From: Bactericera cockerelli | Taxonomy: Eukaryota > Arthropoda > Insecta > Hemiptera > Triozidae | Direction: 5' to 3' | Assembly (NCBI GenBank): GCA_024516035.1 | Contig: CM044964.1 | Span: 29,184,558 to 29,248,557, forward strand | DNA: 64,000 nucleotides | Shown here: in pieces, positions 9,061 through 19,179 of the stretch | How positions within the stretch are numbered: position 1 is the stretch's first letter | How the letters are laid out: each line of letters opens with the position of its first letter | Notes under the pieces: generated by a model | The model's database searches: none | The model's input: the letters and a program-made list of their open reading frames with translations, nothing else | What the model was told of the DNA's origin: nothing | Made by a program: the position numbers and the translations under genes

Positions 9061-9390
9061 ATAGCACACACAAAAAATAACTTCTTTCCGAAGTGTTTTT
9101 GCTCGAAAAAAACGTCCGTGTTAAAACTATTTTAATAAAAAAAAAAGAATTCCACCTCTTATTCTGTGTGTTTCCTCTTCTCCCCGTTTAAATATTTCAT
9201 TCCAACATATTGGTCTTTTAGCCTTTTGTTCTTGACTTTTGGCTTTCTCTGCCAGTTTGCTTTAAAACTTGTTCTGCTCACTCGCCGGGAGTCGTCGGGG
9301 AGCTTGGATATTTACTTCCGAGACATTTTCTAATATTTTAAAATGTGTTTCTTTGTGTTATTTTTATTTATTTAAAAAAAAAAAAAAAAT
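9061..9390. other. Spacer, nothing recognised
   Basis: AT-rich with A-runs. No ORF or repeat identified by eye. Confidence 0.35.
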
Positions 9391-9684
9391 AGATGAGTGT
9401 TTCACAGCCTTTTTTGTTTCGTAGCCATGAAACAGGAGCTACTGTAGACGCTTGTGGTCTGTGTTGTAGCCTGCCCATCCCGTAGTATGCCTCCCCTCTA
9501 ATGGGCGAGAAGTGACACAATACTTCCCATTTAGGTGCTGGGTCAACACGAGCGCACCGGAAGGTATCCCTTACAAACAACTGTAACCAAATTTTGAATA
9601 CAAATTTTTGTCGGCGCGGGGGTTCTAACCCGGGACCTTCCGCATGGCAAGCGAGTGCTTAACCACTGAGCTATTCGTGCGCTC
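9391..9684 (-). repeat. SINE family SnA, full length reference copy
   Basis: Uninterrupted minus-strand copy of about 294 bases. Head at the right with GAGCTATTCGTGCGC, B-box complement GGGACCTTCCGCATGG, body TAGGTGCTGGGTCAACACG, and A-rich tail at the left. A short open frame across it is incidental. Confidence 0.92.
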
Positions 9685-9685
9685 A

Positions 9686-9890
9686 TTATATCACAATTTA
9701 TAGAAATTTTGCCATATCTTTTAATATCCTAATATCTTGTTTTTGCCTATAATTCCGCCACTGGTCGCTGCTCTCATTAGAGCAGTTATATACTCATTTG
9801 AGTGAACCCCGAACACCCAAGAACAAAGCAGAAAAAATCCTGCCCCACTGGGGATCGAACCCAGGTCACCGTGCGAAATCACCGTGCGAA
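9686..9890 (-). repeat. SINE family SnC, partial
   Basis: Minus-strand SnC: ATTCCGCCACTGGTCGCTGC, then GGGATCGAACCCAGGTCACC. The outermost head is missing and the B-box region is slightly duplicated at the right end (CACCGTGCG twice). Confidence 0.8.
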
Positions 9891-9976
9891 AAATGCGAAA
9901 TCGGAAGTACCTATTGTGTTTGTTTTTGTAAAAAAAAATATTTTTTGCTCCGATTTCATTTTTTGTTTGTTTGTTG

Positions 9977-10061
9977 GATTCAAGCTCTCTTTCGGCATGG
10001 TCATATCACGACGGGGGTTTTACCCTCCTTTCGCTGGAAATTCACAAACCAGCTACTCAAA
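9977..10061 (-). repeat. SINE family SnF, body fragment
   Basis: Contains TGGTCATATCACGACGGG, TTTTACCCTCC and AACCAGCTACTCAAA from the SnF body only. Confidence 0.8.
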
Positions 10062-10091
10062 GTAGTTATAATCTGTAGTAGTTAGTAGATT

Positions 10092-10201
10092 TAACCGACC
10101 TCAGTAGCTTGATCAATAAGGCGTCGGACATGAACCACCGACCTCCAGGTTACAAGTCCGCCACCATTCGACCATGCAGTTGAAAGCGACATTAAATCCG
10201 A
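10092..10201. repeat. Chimeric SnB/SnB/SnF scrap
   Basis: An SnB head on plus (10092-10129) joins an inverted SnB middle (10130-10165), then an SnF plus-strand end (10166-10201, ACCATGCAGTTGAAAGCGAC). The head-to-head SnB arrangement implies local rearrangement. Confidence 0.7.
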
Positions 10202-10626
10202 ATCAGAAAAGCAGAGTGCAGAGTCCTACCTAACGCAACTTGCACAAAAATAATAGAATTTTCCTTTTCATCCCGCCATAGAAGAACCTTTTATATGTTT
10301 TTTTTTTTTGTTTTTTTTTTTACTGATAGAGCGAGAAATACCTCTACGATATTTTTAAACTTTTTATATCAGGAAGAAAAGATAACCTTTTTAAGAAAGA
10401 ACAATTGGCCATATTCATCCCACAAGACCTCAAGGATGCTGCTTTAAAAATAAGAAACGTTTAGAATATACAGTGTGATGCCCGCCCTTAAAGAAAGACG
10501 AAGGATTGTTGACATTCTTTTACACGGAAAACTGGATGGTAGATTTTCAACCCATCTGTGATAGTAAAATACCCTTGAGGTGGAAGGTTATTGCTGAAAG
10601 CATTTTTTAATAACTCACACTCAAAG
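10202..10626. other. Spacer, nothing recognised
   Basis: AT-rich, with T-runs at 10298-10321. No supported ORF. Confidence 0.35.
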
Positions 10627-10675
10627 TGCACTGGTAGTCAAGTGGTTAACGCGCTAGAGTCTGGTAATCCAATTT
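10627..10675 (+). repeat. SINE family SnD, head fragment
   Basis: AGTGCACTGGTAGTCAAGTG to TCTGGTAATCC, the 5' end of SnD only. Confidence 0.7.
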
Positions 10676-10732
10676 TCAACTATCAATTTTTAATTAAGTT
10701 TATTCTTGGTATTTATATTATATCTTAGTATA

Positions 10733-10738
<6 letters not shown>

Positions 10739-10776
<38 letters not shown>

Positions 10777-11024
10777 TGGGGTTTAACGTCGCTTTCAACT
10801 GCCATGGTCATATCACGACGGGGGTTTTTACCCTCCATTCGCAGGAAACTCACAAATCTGCTACTCACATTGACCTCACCCAGCCTGAGTGGGGCCGGGA
10901 AAAGCCAGCGTCACGAGAATTAGAATTTGAATGGTCACCCATCCAAGTCTTAACCTCGCTGGATGTCGCTTAACTTCGGTGTTCTGAAGGGAACCGGTGT
11001 ATTCAACATGCCATCGACGCTGGC
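10739..11024 (-). repeat. SINE family SnF, full length with TSD
   Basis: Complete minus-strand copy with a long poly(A) read as T at 10739-10773. The 5' end GCCAGCGTCGATGGC is at 11024. TATAAGTTTTT appears on both sides (about 10729 and 11026), giving a TSD. The high similarity to 7885-8151 and 52246-52491 suggests recent activity. Confidence 0.92.
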
Positions 11025-11137
11025 TTATAAGTTTTTGTTTGTAATTATTTTACAAAAAATAAACATGGGTTAACCCCGTTAATATGTTAAAATCAACAAA
11101 CAAAAAAAATCCAGGTAGGGTAGGAATAGCGACTTTT

Positions 11138-11226
11138 CTGTGCGAAAAGTCTGCCCCAACCGAGCATCGAACTCGAGATTTCTGGACTACGGGCAGTATA
11201 GTCACAACCATTACGCCACGGAGGCT
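11138..11226 (-). repeat. SINE family SnG, 5' part
   Basis: Minus-strand tRNA-like head: AAAAGTCTGCCCCAACCGAG, B-box complement ATCGAACTCGAG, and CATTACGCCACGGAGGCTG. Confidence 0.85.
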
Positions 11227-11294
11227 GGCGTTTTGGTATTCGAGCCCCATAAAATCCGAGGGATGAATTAAAAAAAAAAAGATTACAACAAGTA

Positions 11295-11693
11295 TACGGG
11301 TGGTCAAGTTTAGTGGTTAACACGCTAGTCTAGTAATCCAGGTAGTTTATTAGGGATCCGTTGGTTTGAATCCCATGAAGTGCATGAATTTTTCCTCATT
11401 TATTTGAGTTTTTGGCCAAGTAATAATAAGACTCTTATATAGGGTTAGGTGGTAGAAAATGCTTTGAGCATTAACACATAGACGACGGGCATGTTTTTAG
11501 TGAACTCTCCCGTGGGACCGGCGATGTTTAGGCTATTCACAGGCGTAGTACATGCGTGTACCACCGGTGGTACACCCGGTCCATTCCGTACAGACACGCG
11601 TGTACCACCGGTGGTACACCCGGTCGTCTAAGTGTTAAGCTCGCCTGGTGCTTATCTTCCACTAAAGAGTGGCATTATTATTATTATTATTAG
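11295..11693 (+). repeat. SINE family SnD interrupted by a TTAA element
   Basis: Plus-strand SnD: head with GGTGGTCAAG, body to GCTTTGAGCA, then a 160-bp insertion at TTAA, resuming GCTCGCCTGGTGC to the ATT tail. Confidence 0.9.
11475..11634. mobile_element. TTAA-flanked MITE with twin palindromes
   Basis: A 160-bp insertion flanked by TTAA (11471-11474 and 11635-11638). Its inverted ends are CACATAGACGAC and GTCGTCTAAGTG, which fits a piggyBac-type MITE. It carries two exact copies of the 20-bp palindrome GTGTACCACCGGTGGTACAC at 11556-11575 and 11600-11619. No coding capacity. Confidence 0.85.
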
Positions 11694-11735
11694 GTCACAA
11701 TTTTTAGTGGGTAGCATGGACAATGGACATGGAGA

Positions 11736-11932
11736 CGGACACGATTAGCTCAGTGGTTAAGCACTCGCTTGCCATGCGGAAGGTCCCGGGTTCGATCCCC
11801 CACGCCGACAAAAAATTGTATTCAAAATTTGGTTACAGTTGTTTGTAAAGGATATACCTTCCGGTGCGCTCGTGTTCACCCAGCACCTAAATGGGAAGTA
11901 TTATGTCAATTCTCGCTCTTTTGCGTAGCTCT
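11736..11932 (+). repeat. SINE family SnA, 3' truncated
   Basis: Head GATTAGCTCAGTGGTTAAGC, B box GGGTTCGATCCCCC and first half of the body to GTCAATTCTCGC. The A-rich 3' end is missing. Confidence 0.88.
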
Positions 11933-12578
11933 TATATGTATTTTTTAAAAACCCGTTCTTAGTATGTCCACAACATGACAAAAGGAACCTTTTGCCAATT
12001 TTCATCTCAGTTGGTTCAGCCGCTTCGGTAGATATATTGATTATTAATTTATATGTATAAAGATAAAATTGTAAACATGTATTTTGAAATCAAGTAACAT
12101 ACCATTATCATGTCCTGTAATTTTCGTTTTTTAAGTCTAAAATCTTATGTTATTTATAACAATACTCCACAATGTTTTTAACCTACCTACATACCTACTT
12201 TCTTTTATATCTCCTCCTGAAGTAATGTATTTTATACGGTTCCGGTTACGTTAGTTATACGTAGGAGGGGGATTTATTTTTTTGAAATAATTGATGAAAA
12301 AATGAAAAGTGCTAATTAGCCCCGCACATCGTTTTGAATTGGTTATAAAATTTACCTGCTCTCCATAATAAAATAAAAAAAATTTCCTCCGAAACCGTTC
12401 GACCAATCCTTATGCTATTTAGCATTGTTGATCATCAGGAAAAAAAAAAAAAAAAAAAAAATAGCCATGCCCTGGAATCGATCACTGGTTCCACCCTGTC
12501 TGAGGACTGACTCCCACTCGGAAACAGCATGAAATAATAAAATCTATTCAGGAGTGGCAAAGTGGTAACAACCCTGCC

Positions 12579-12583
<5 letters not shown>
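11933..12583. other. Spacer with old transposon relic
   Basis: Contains CCAATTTTCATCTCAGTTGG and TTCAGCCGCTTCGG (about 11995-12033), a motif type common at the ends of degraded insect transposons. A poly(A) run sits at 12440-12460. No gene seen. Confidence 0.4.
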
Positions 12584-12615
<32 letters not shown>

Positions 12616-12718
12616 GCCCTACATTGTAGTATTGCCCCCTCCTTACTCTCTCTTCTCTCACTCCTTCCTTGGGGAATTTGGAATAAAAAATCATTTTCAC
12701 CCCACCTACACCCCCCCC

Positions 12719-12769
<51 letters not shown>

Positions 12770-12772
12770 CCT
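12578..12772. repeat. (CT)n microsatellites
   Basis: Two CT arrays, each preceded by a C-run, separated by non-repetitive sequence. Proline/leucine/serine-rich open frames through here are repeat translations. Confidence 0.9.
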
Positions 12773-12853
12773 TTCTCTGTTTTGTTCCTAGCCCATGTGC
12801 ACTTTGTAATTTGAAGTTAACCTACTTCGAGATTGGTGACAACTTAGGAAGGA

Positions 12854-13048
12854 GGGTGACCATTCAAATTCGAACTCTCCTGATACTCTTCTTGGCTATT
12901 CCTGGTGGCCCCACTCAGGCTGGGAGCTGAGTTTATTTAGAGTAGCTGGGTTTTGTGAGTTTCCAGCAAATGAACGGTAAAACGCCCATCATGATATGTT
13001 CATGCAATTTAAAGCGACGTTAAACCTAAACTAAAAAAAAAAAAAAAC
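12854..13048 (+). repeat. SINE family SnF, 3' two thirds
   Basis: GGGTGACCATTCAAATTCGA, body with CCCCACTCAGGCTGGG and AAGCGACGTTAAACC plus poly(A). The first half of the 5S-like head is lost. Confidence 0.85.
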
Positions 13049-13189
13049 AAATATTCATCATCATAGGGTGGCGTCATCGTGAACGATGGTAGCCAGACAG
13101 TGGAGGAATGACTCAGCACTTCTACCACTGTCTTTACAAGGAGGCTAATAATTGACAAGGGCCCCCAGAACCAAGCCAATGCTGATCCA

Positions 13190-13371
13190 CTCCCTGTTTA
13201 TAGTCCCCCAGCCAGACTGCTGGTCTACTCCCTGTTTGTAGTCCCCCAGCCAGACTGCTGGTGTACTCTCTGTTTATTAGTCCCCCAGCCAGACTGCTGG
13301 TCTACTCCCTGTTTATAGTCCCCCAGCCAGACTGCTGGTGTACTCCCTGTTTATAGTCGTCCAGCCAGACT
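13190..13371. repeat. 38-bp minisatellite
   Basis: Nearly five copies of a 38-bp unit with AGTCCCCCAGCCAGACTGCT and CTACTCCCTGTTTAT. The flanking 13072-13189 is unrecognised. Confidence 0.88.
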
Positions 13372-13483
13372 TATTATATTATAATTTAGTTTTTTTAAAT
13401 ACAAAATATACTGTGTGTACACATGATCTGGAAGGTAAAATATTCAGAAAGCGGAAAGCACTCTCATAATCTAGGAATCTCCC

Positions 13484-13805
13484 TTTCAAGCGTCACACAA
13501 TGCACTCTGATTGGTTAATTTGAACGCAATAACCAATCAGAGTGCGTGCCAGCGTCGATGGCGCGTTGAATGCATCGGTTCTCGTAGGATTACCGAAGTT
13601 TAGCAACGTTCAGCGAGGTGAAGACTTCGTGATGCTTGCATTACGGCCCAACACAGGCTGGGTGAGGTTAATGTGGGTAGAAGGTTTGTGAGTTTCATGT
13701 GAATAGAGAGTAACACCGCCGTCGTGATATGACCATGCAGTTGAAAGCGACGTTAAACCCAATTTAAAAAAAAAAAATCAGAATGCGTTGTGTGAGTGTT
13801 GAAAC
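13484..13805. mobile_element. Hairpin MITE carrying an SnF insertion
   Basis: Left arm 13484-13517 (TTTCAAGCGTCACACAATGC, then ACTCTGATTGGTTA) pairs with TAACCAATCAGAGTGCG (13529-13546) and, across the SINE, with TTGTGTGAGTGTTGAAA (from 13788). Removing the SnF restores a short hairpin of roughly 80 bases. Confidence 0.65.
13548..13777 (+). repeat. SINE family SnF with TSD
   Basis: Starts GCCAGCGTCGATGGCGCG and includes ACCGAAGTTTAGCAACG. The rest of the head is shortened: CTTCGTGATGCT follows soon after and box C is lost. The body ends in poly(A). ATCAGAGTGCGT at the left and ATCAGAATGCGT at the right form an 11-of-12 TSD. Confidence 0.9.
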
Positions 13806-13869
13806 GGAGATTCGGGGATTTTGAGAGTGGAGAGTGATTCTGGAAAGGGCTACTACGGCTACTAAAATA

Positions 13870-14174
13870 CAGCCTCCGTGGCGTAATGAGACTCCAGAGA
13901 TCCCGAGTTCGATCCTCGGTTGGGGAAGACTTTTCGAATAAAATTCTGTTCCTTTCAAACACGTGAGGCTGGCGAGTTAGGGGAAGCTGGAACGAATCCC
14001 AGCGAACTAAGGGTAAAACCCCCGTCCTGATCAGGACGTTAAAACCAAACGGAATCTTTGGCGTTAGAAAGGGCATCCGTCCGTAAAAAATGTGCCAAAA
14101 CCAACCAACCGCAACCATGAGGTTTAACAACGTCGACCCTGCTTTAGCAGGATAAGACAAAGTAAAAGAAGATT
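13870..14174 (+). repeat. SINE family SnG, full length reference copy
   Basis: Whole element of about 305 bases: head CAGCCTCCGTGGCGTAATG, B box GAGTTCGATCCTC, middle CGTGAGGCTGGC, CAGCGAACTAAGGGTAAAAC, AGGACGTTAAAACC, and end GGATAAGACAAAG plus AAAAGAAGA. A minus-strand open frame across it is incidental. Confidence 0.9.
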
Positions 14175-14357
14175 GAAATACCAATTACAAAGTAGCTAAT
14201 GGTGAAATTTAATTTCGAATTTAATGAGTCACTTGCCAAAGTCGTAAAAAGTTCTCCGTTAAGGTTCTGAGTAAATTCCTCCTTTAGAGATTAAACTATA
14301 GGAGAGTGAGCCTTAAAGAGCCATTCACATCACGAAAACTGAGACGCCATAAAAATA

Positions 14358-14570
14358 GTCGATCCCAGTAGTTCAATGGTCAATGCGTCGGCGTCGCGTC
14401 GGTCTAGTCCGTCTGGTAATTCAGAGGTCGCGGGTTCGAAACCCAGTTGGGAAATGACAAGTAACCCTATTTAAATAATACGTCTTGGGCTAACTGTTGG
14501 ACTAATGGGACTTATTAGTCCTATAGTCTGGCTGTCACCGTTGCGTCGTGCAGTTCAAATAAGGCAGTAA
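14358..14570 (+). repeat. SINE family SnE, diverged full length
   Basis: Head GATCCCAGTAGTTCAATGGT, B box GGGTTCGAAACCC, body CGTCTTGGGCTAACTG and CAAATAAGGCAG. A short insertion sits in the anticodon region (GTCGGCGTCGCGTCGG). Confidence 0.75.
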
Positions 14571-14931
14571 TTTTTTTTTTTTTTTTTTTTGTGCTTTAAC
14601 ATCGATGGTCATTCGAACTATGGCAGTACATTGCAAGATTACATTTACAGGAATTTTGAGTCGAGGTAGCATTTTGAAAGCGTCGCATTTTTTCACCATG
14701 CATGGGTGTACCCTTTCCTTTTGTTTGTTTTTTTTTTTTTTTTTTTTTTTTTTCAAGCTCGAATGCTCTCATTTTTAATTTACACATTTTGGTTTTTAAT
14801 AAATATTTGAACGAATTGCCCTAGTGTTACCGGACATCGCTTGACTTCTTCACGAGTCCAGAGGTCCAATCTGGCCACCTTTCAGTCTTCTATTCTGTGC
14901 ACTTTGTTTCTTTTTTTTAGATTGAAAGTTG
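14571..14931. other. Spacer with poly(T) runs
   Basis: Two poly(T) runs (14573-14590 and 14729-14752) bracket a sequence with no recognised content. Lysine-rich open frames come from the T runs. Confidence 0.4.
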
Positions 14932-15078
14932 AAAGTTATCATATTTGTGTTAATCACTTTCGTGATATCACAACTACTCAAACTCGCTTTACTAAATCTA
15001 CGCTGAAACCGGGGACTTGAACCACCGACCTCCAGGTTACAAGTCCGCTCCCTTATAGATCAAGCTACTAAGGTCGGT
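14932..15078 (-). repeat. SINE family SnB, full length
   Basis: Minus-strand SnB with tail AAAGTTATCATATTTGTGTT at the left, B-box complement GACTTGAACCACC, and head GCTACTAAGGTCGGT at the right. Confidence 0.9.
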
Positions 15079-15660
15079 ATTTTTTTTTAGATATTTGTAT
15101 TGTCAGTAATATTTATTTTACTATGTATAAAACAAGTCAACCAACTCATCTCCCTGGGGCACACAGCCCACAACTGCCGCCGCATTTCCTTTTTGAATAG
15201 CTTGGCTTATTTTTTGTGATAGATAGAAACTTGCTGTACTATTACCTGATTTTTCACTAGCCTTGACCCCAAGGCTAGTGGAATTTGTTATTATTATTGG
15301 AATTTCTTAAATTTAACACCTAATACCGACCTCAGAAGTAGCTTGATGATATAATATACATATTCTTATATAATATACATTGGTAGATTGTGGAACCCTT
15401 GTAAAAGGACACAGTTTATGGCTTAATGGCTCGGATTATTTAAGGATGATTTACCTGTGATAATATCAGGGAAAAAAAGGGGTCCCTTAATAAGTAGGTA
15501 GGTATACGAGTATTACTGAGGACATAATGATTGCCTGAAAAAAAAAAAAAAAACATAATACGATGTATGGTATGCCGGGCGTAATTGTCTCAATCATAAT
15601 GGTCTAATAGGATCTTTTATCCTGTTATGACAGGAGATATTGTGTTTTATTTAGATGAAC
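15079..15660. other. Spacer with repeat X and SnB scraps
   Basis: 15150-15200 (CACACAGCCCACAACTGCCG, CATTTCC) is an inverted relative of the repeat at 19219-19260. 15330-15350 is an SnB head scrap. The rest is AT-rich with a poly(A) run near 15538-15554. No gene seen. Confidence 0.45.
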
Positions 15661-15663
15661 AGT

Positions 15664-15665
<2 letters not shown>

Positions 15666-15708
<43 letters not shown>

Positions 15709-15852
15709 AGAGAGAGAGGGAGAGAGAGAGAGATTGAATTGAATTGAAAATGTGGTAAATTTATTCACATCAAGAGATTATACATTTTCAATTACGTTGT
15801 AAGGTGAACTTCACTTTTTGGGCTAGTGGCAAAAAACAAGCTAAAATGAAAA

Positions 15853-15935
<83 letters not shown>

Positions 15936-16058
15936 AGAAGAGAGAGAGAAAGAGGGATAAAGAGAAAGAGGGATAAAGAGAAAGAAGATACAGAAACAGG
16001 AGAGAGAGAGATTGAATTGAATTTCAATTGAATTGAAATTTTGAGGGAAAGAGAGTGT

Positions 16059-16105
<47 letters not shown>

Positions 16106-16222
16106 GGAGAGGGAAATAGTGTGTAATAGAGAGGGAGATAGTGTCAGACAGAGAGAAAGAGTGTGTAAAAAGAGAGAAGAAGAGAGCTTGGGAGAGAGAA
16201 AGAAAGAAAGAGAGAGAGAGAG
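15666..16222. repeat. (GA)n microsatellite cluster
   Basis: Three long GA tracts (15667-15733, 15857-15955, 16060-16222) separated by AT-rich linkers containing ATTGAATTGAATT. All open frames here are low-complexity. Confidence 0.95.
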
Positions 16223-16566
16223 ATTGAAAGAGTCAAGAACATGGGATATTAAAAATATGAAGTAGGAAAAAAGGTTAAAAAAAGGGTAAGTCATAGCCAT
16301 ATGAGAAATAGTTCGTGCAAGATTAGGAGAATATTATAGGGTGCCCGATTTGAAGGAATAAAAAATTCTCTGTTGATTACAGAGGAAGGCACAAAATAAA
16401 AGGCAGTGGTATTAGGTACCTATTTTACTATAATGACTTTTTAAAATGACAGTTTAGCATGTGATGTCGAAGTATTTGAAAAGAACTTCCTTCTAGTAAA
16501 AGGGGGAGCAATGTTTCTTCCGCTCTCAATGCTTCCTCTATTTTTATGAAGATTTCGAATTTTTTA
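16223..16566. other. Spacer, nothing recognised
   Basis: AT-rich sequence with no supported ORF or element. Confidence 0.35.
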
Positions 16567-16568
16567 TA

Positions 16569-16713
16569 TGCATCACTGGTAGTCAAGTGGTTAACGCGCT
16601 AGTCTGGTAATCCAGGTAGCGTAGAGATCCGTTGGTTTGAATCACACCCAGTGCATGAATTTTCCTTATTAATTTGAGTTTGTGACCATATAATAATAAT
16701 AAGACTCCGTATA
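16569..16713 (+). repeat. SINE family SnD, 5' two thirds
   Basis: CACTGGTAGTCAAGTGGTTA, TCCGTTGGTTTGAATC and CATGAATTTTCCTTATTAAT. It lacks the (ATT)n-tailed end. Confidence 0.85.
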
Positions 16714-16769
16714 GAAGCTTAATCGGTCAATTCATAATGTTATTGTGAGATCACCAGGTCTGACTTTGC

Positions 16770-17365
16770 ACTAGGTCCTAGATCTTACAACTGTGTGAGT
16801 TTCCAAAACCTTGTGTGACTTCCCAAAACCTTTTGTGAGATTCCAGCCTGATAAACTTAATCCGAAGAGTTTCCGCAGCCACTGACTTTGCACTAGGGCC
16901 TAGATCTTACTAAAGTTGTGTGAGTTTCCAAAACCTTGTGTGAGTTTCCAAAATCTTGTGTGAGTTTCTAAAACCTTGTGTGAGTTTCCAAAATATTGTG
17001 TGAGTTTCCAAAACCTTGTCTGAGTTTCCAGCCTGATAAATTCTTAATCCAAAGAGTTTCCACAGCCACTGCCTTTGCACTAGGGCCTAGATCTTATTAA
17101 AGTTGTGAGAGTTTTCAAAACCTTGTGTGAGTTTCCAGCCTGATAAATTCTTAATCCAAAGAGTTTCCACAGCCACTGCCTTTGCACTGGGGCCTGGATC
17201 GTACTAAAGTTGTGAGAGTTTTCAAAACCTTGTGTGAGTTCCCAAAATCTTGTGTGAGTTTCCTAAACCTTGTGTGAGTCTCCGAAACCTTATGTGAGTT
17301 TATAGCCTGATGAATTCTTAATCCAAAGAGTTTCCACAGTCTGATGAATTCTTAATCTAAAGAGA
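16770..17365. repeat. Composite 20-bp minisatellite
   Basis: Runs of the 20-bp unit CCTTGTGTGAGTTTCCAAAA alternate with a longer segment (GCCTGATAAATTCTTAATCC, CACAGCCACTGCCTTTGCAC, TAGATCTTAC). About four higher-order copies are visible, and the number of 20-bp units differs between them. Confidence 0.88.
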
Positions 17366-17385
17366 AACGAATGGAGAAGCCTAAA

Positions 17386-17564
17386 TTACAGGTTAAAACT
17401 TCTCGACAAGTATAATTTTCGATACAAAGTTACCAGCGAGTTTGTCAAGGCCCGCAGGTAATTAGGGTGTTCCGTGTGGCGTGGACGAGATAGCCACTTA
17501 CCGCCTAATAGCCTCTCTGTGTCTGGTCCCGTGGGCGGAATCGCCCCAATTAGTATCGCAGCCG
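17386..17564. other. Unique spacer between two minisatellites
   Basis: GC-richer sequence with no repeat match. A 76-aa minus-strand open frame spans it and runs into the neighbouring array. No domain recognised. Confidence 0.35.
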
Positions 17565-18182
17565 AGGCATGGCCTGAAGATATGAGGAGGCATGGCCTCA
17601 AGACATGAGGAGGCATGGCCTGAAGACATGAGGAGGCATGGCCTCAAGACATGAGGAGGCATGGCCTCAAGACATGAGGAGGCATGGCCTCAAGACATGA
17701 GGAGGCATGGCCTGAAGACATGAGGAGGCATGGGCTGAAGACATGAGGAGGCATGGCCTCAAGATATGAGGAGGCATGGCCTGAAGACATGAGGAGGCAT
17801 GGCCTGAAGACATGAGGAGGCATGGCCTGAAGACATGAGGAGGCATGGCCTGAAGACATGAGAAGGCATGGCCTGAAGATATGAGGAGGCATGGCCTGAA
17901 GACATGAGGAGGCATGGCTGAAGACATGAGGAGGCATGGCCTCAAGATATGAGGAGGCATGGCCTGAAGACATGAGGAGGCATGGCCTGAAGACATGAGG
18001 AGGCATGGCCTCAAGACATGAGGAGGCATGGCCTCAAGACATGAGGAGGCATGGCCTGAAGACATGAGGAGGCATGGCCTGAAGATATGAGGAGGCATGG
18101 CCTCAAGACATGAGGAGGCATGGCCTCAAGACATGAGGAGGCATGGCCTGAAGACATGAGGAGGCATGGCCTCAAGACATGC
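17565..18182. repeat. 23-bp minisatellite, about 27 copies
   Basis: Unit ATGAGGAGGCATGGCCTGAA plus GAC, with a C/G variant (CCTCAAGAC against CCTGAAGAC) interspersed and one short unit near 17924. Because 69 bases make 23 codons without stops, minus-strand frames of 120 and 143 aa stay open. They are artefacts. Confidence 0.95.
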
Positions 18183-18263
18183 GGATTGCCATTTTCAAAT
18201 TTTGTATTTTAAATTTAATTTTTTTTATAACGTGAATTAATCAAAAAAAAAAAAAAAAAAAAA

Positions 18264-18812
18264 GCTTCTGGAATGCTTGGTTTTATTACTAGATCGACAA
18301 AAAAGTTCCCTGATCATCTGTCGTTCAAAATCCTATATTGTTCGCTGGTTCGGAGTGTTCTGGAGTTTGCTTCTACTGTATGGAATCCTTTGTATAAATA
18401 TCATTCTGGGAGAATAGAAACTATTCAGCATAAGGCTCTGAAAACCTTGGGAAGAAAAATGAGAGTAAGTGACCTATCCTATAGTAATCTTGAAAAATCT
18501 GCCAATTTAATGCCTTTATCAGTGAGGAGGGAGATGTACGACATGATCTACTTCCATAATATCCTTACCTCTAAACTGGATACTCCTGACCTACTGGAAT
18601 CAATCAGCATCAATGTTCCTGGCTATGCTACGCGTTCCTCACTCCCATTTCGACCTCCTTTCGCACGAACAAATTATTTACAGAACAGCCCTATGATAAG
18701 ATTCCAGCGGTCGGCTAACATGATCAAGGACCACATTGACTTTTTCTGCACTTCCTCACAAGAAGTGAGGTTATTCTATAATAATCAATGTTTTACTGAC
18801 CTTTCCTCATAG
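18264..18812 (+). pseudogene. C-terminal end of a non-LTR reverse transcriptase
   Basis: The 180-residue open frame begins inside a domain: LGFITRSTKKF, then LYCSLVRSVLEFASTVW, IETIQHKALKTLG and a 100-residue tail. This is the thumb and C-terminal end typical of jockey/CR1-like insect LINE ORF2 proteins. The catalytic palm (YADD) region is absent, so this is a 5'-truncated insertion. Upstream is a poly(A) run (18243-18263) of the preceding sequence. A normal stop at 18810-18812 leads into a 3' UTR and tandem AAAT tail. Clade assignment is inference. Confidence 0.85.
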
Positions 18813-18942
18813 ATACCACATTTCTTAATCTTTTATCTTCTAGTCTAATTTAGTTCCACTACAAACTTTAAGTTCCTCTTCGATCTAGTCTTTATTTTGT
18901 TTTTACCTGTATGTTTCTGTGTTTTTTGTTTTTTAACCAACA

Positions 18943-18977
<35 letters not shown>

Positions 18978-19175
18978 CATGCCAAGCATATACCTTAACT
19001 TTAGTTTAGCATTAGAATTAGATATTTTTTTCATTAGATTTAGATTTATAATAGGTATTAAAATAAGATAGAATAATTATAATTTCATTAGCTAGGGAAC
19101 CAATTTAATGTAATAGTTAGAAAAGGATCTTTTGTAATCCGTTTATTGTAAAATAAATAAATAAATAAATAAATG
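18813..19175 (+). mobile_element. 3' UTR and (AAAT)n tail of the truncated LINE
   Basis: AT-rich non-coding sequence directly downstream of the RT relic, with a poly(T) run (about 18946-18977). It ends in AAATAAATAAATAAATAAAT, a microsatellite tail typical of non-LTR elements. The whole insertion is roughly 18264-19175. Confidence 0.8.
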
Positions 19176-19179
19176 TTTT

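Noticed and set aside
17644..18098. 120- and 143-aa minus-strand frames with MPPHVFRPCLL repeats
   Set aside because: They are translations of a 23-bp minisatellite. The protein repeats only because 69 bases equal 23 codons.
16770..18182. CRISPR-like regular repeats
   Set aside because: No unique spacers. Units are directly tandem minisatellites in a eukaryotic context.
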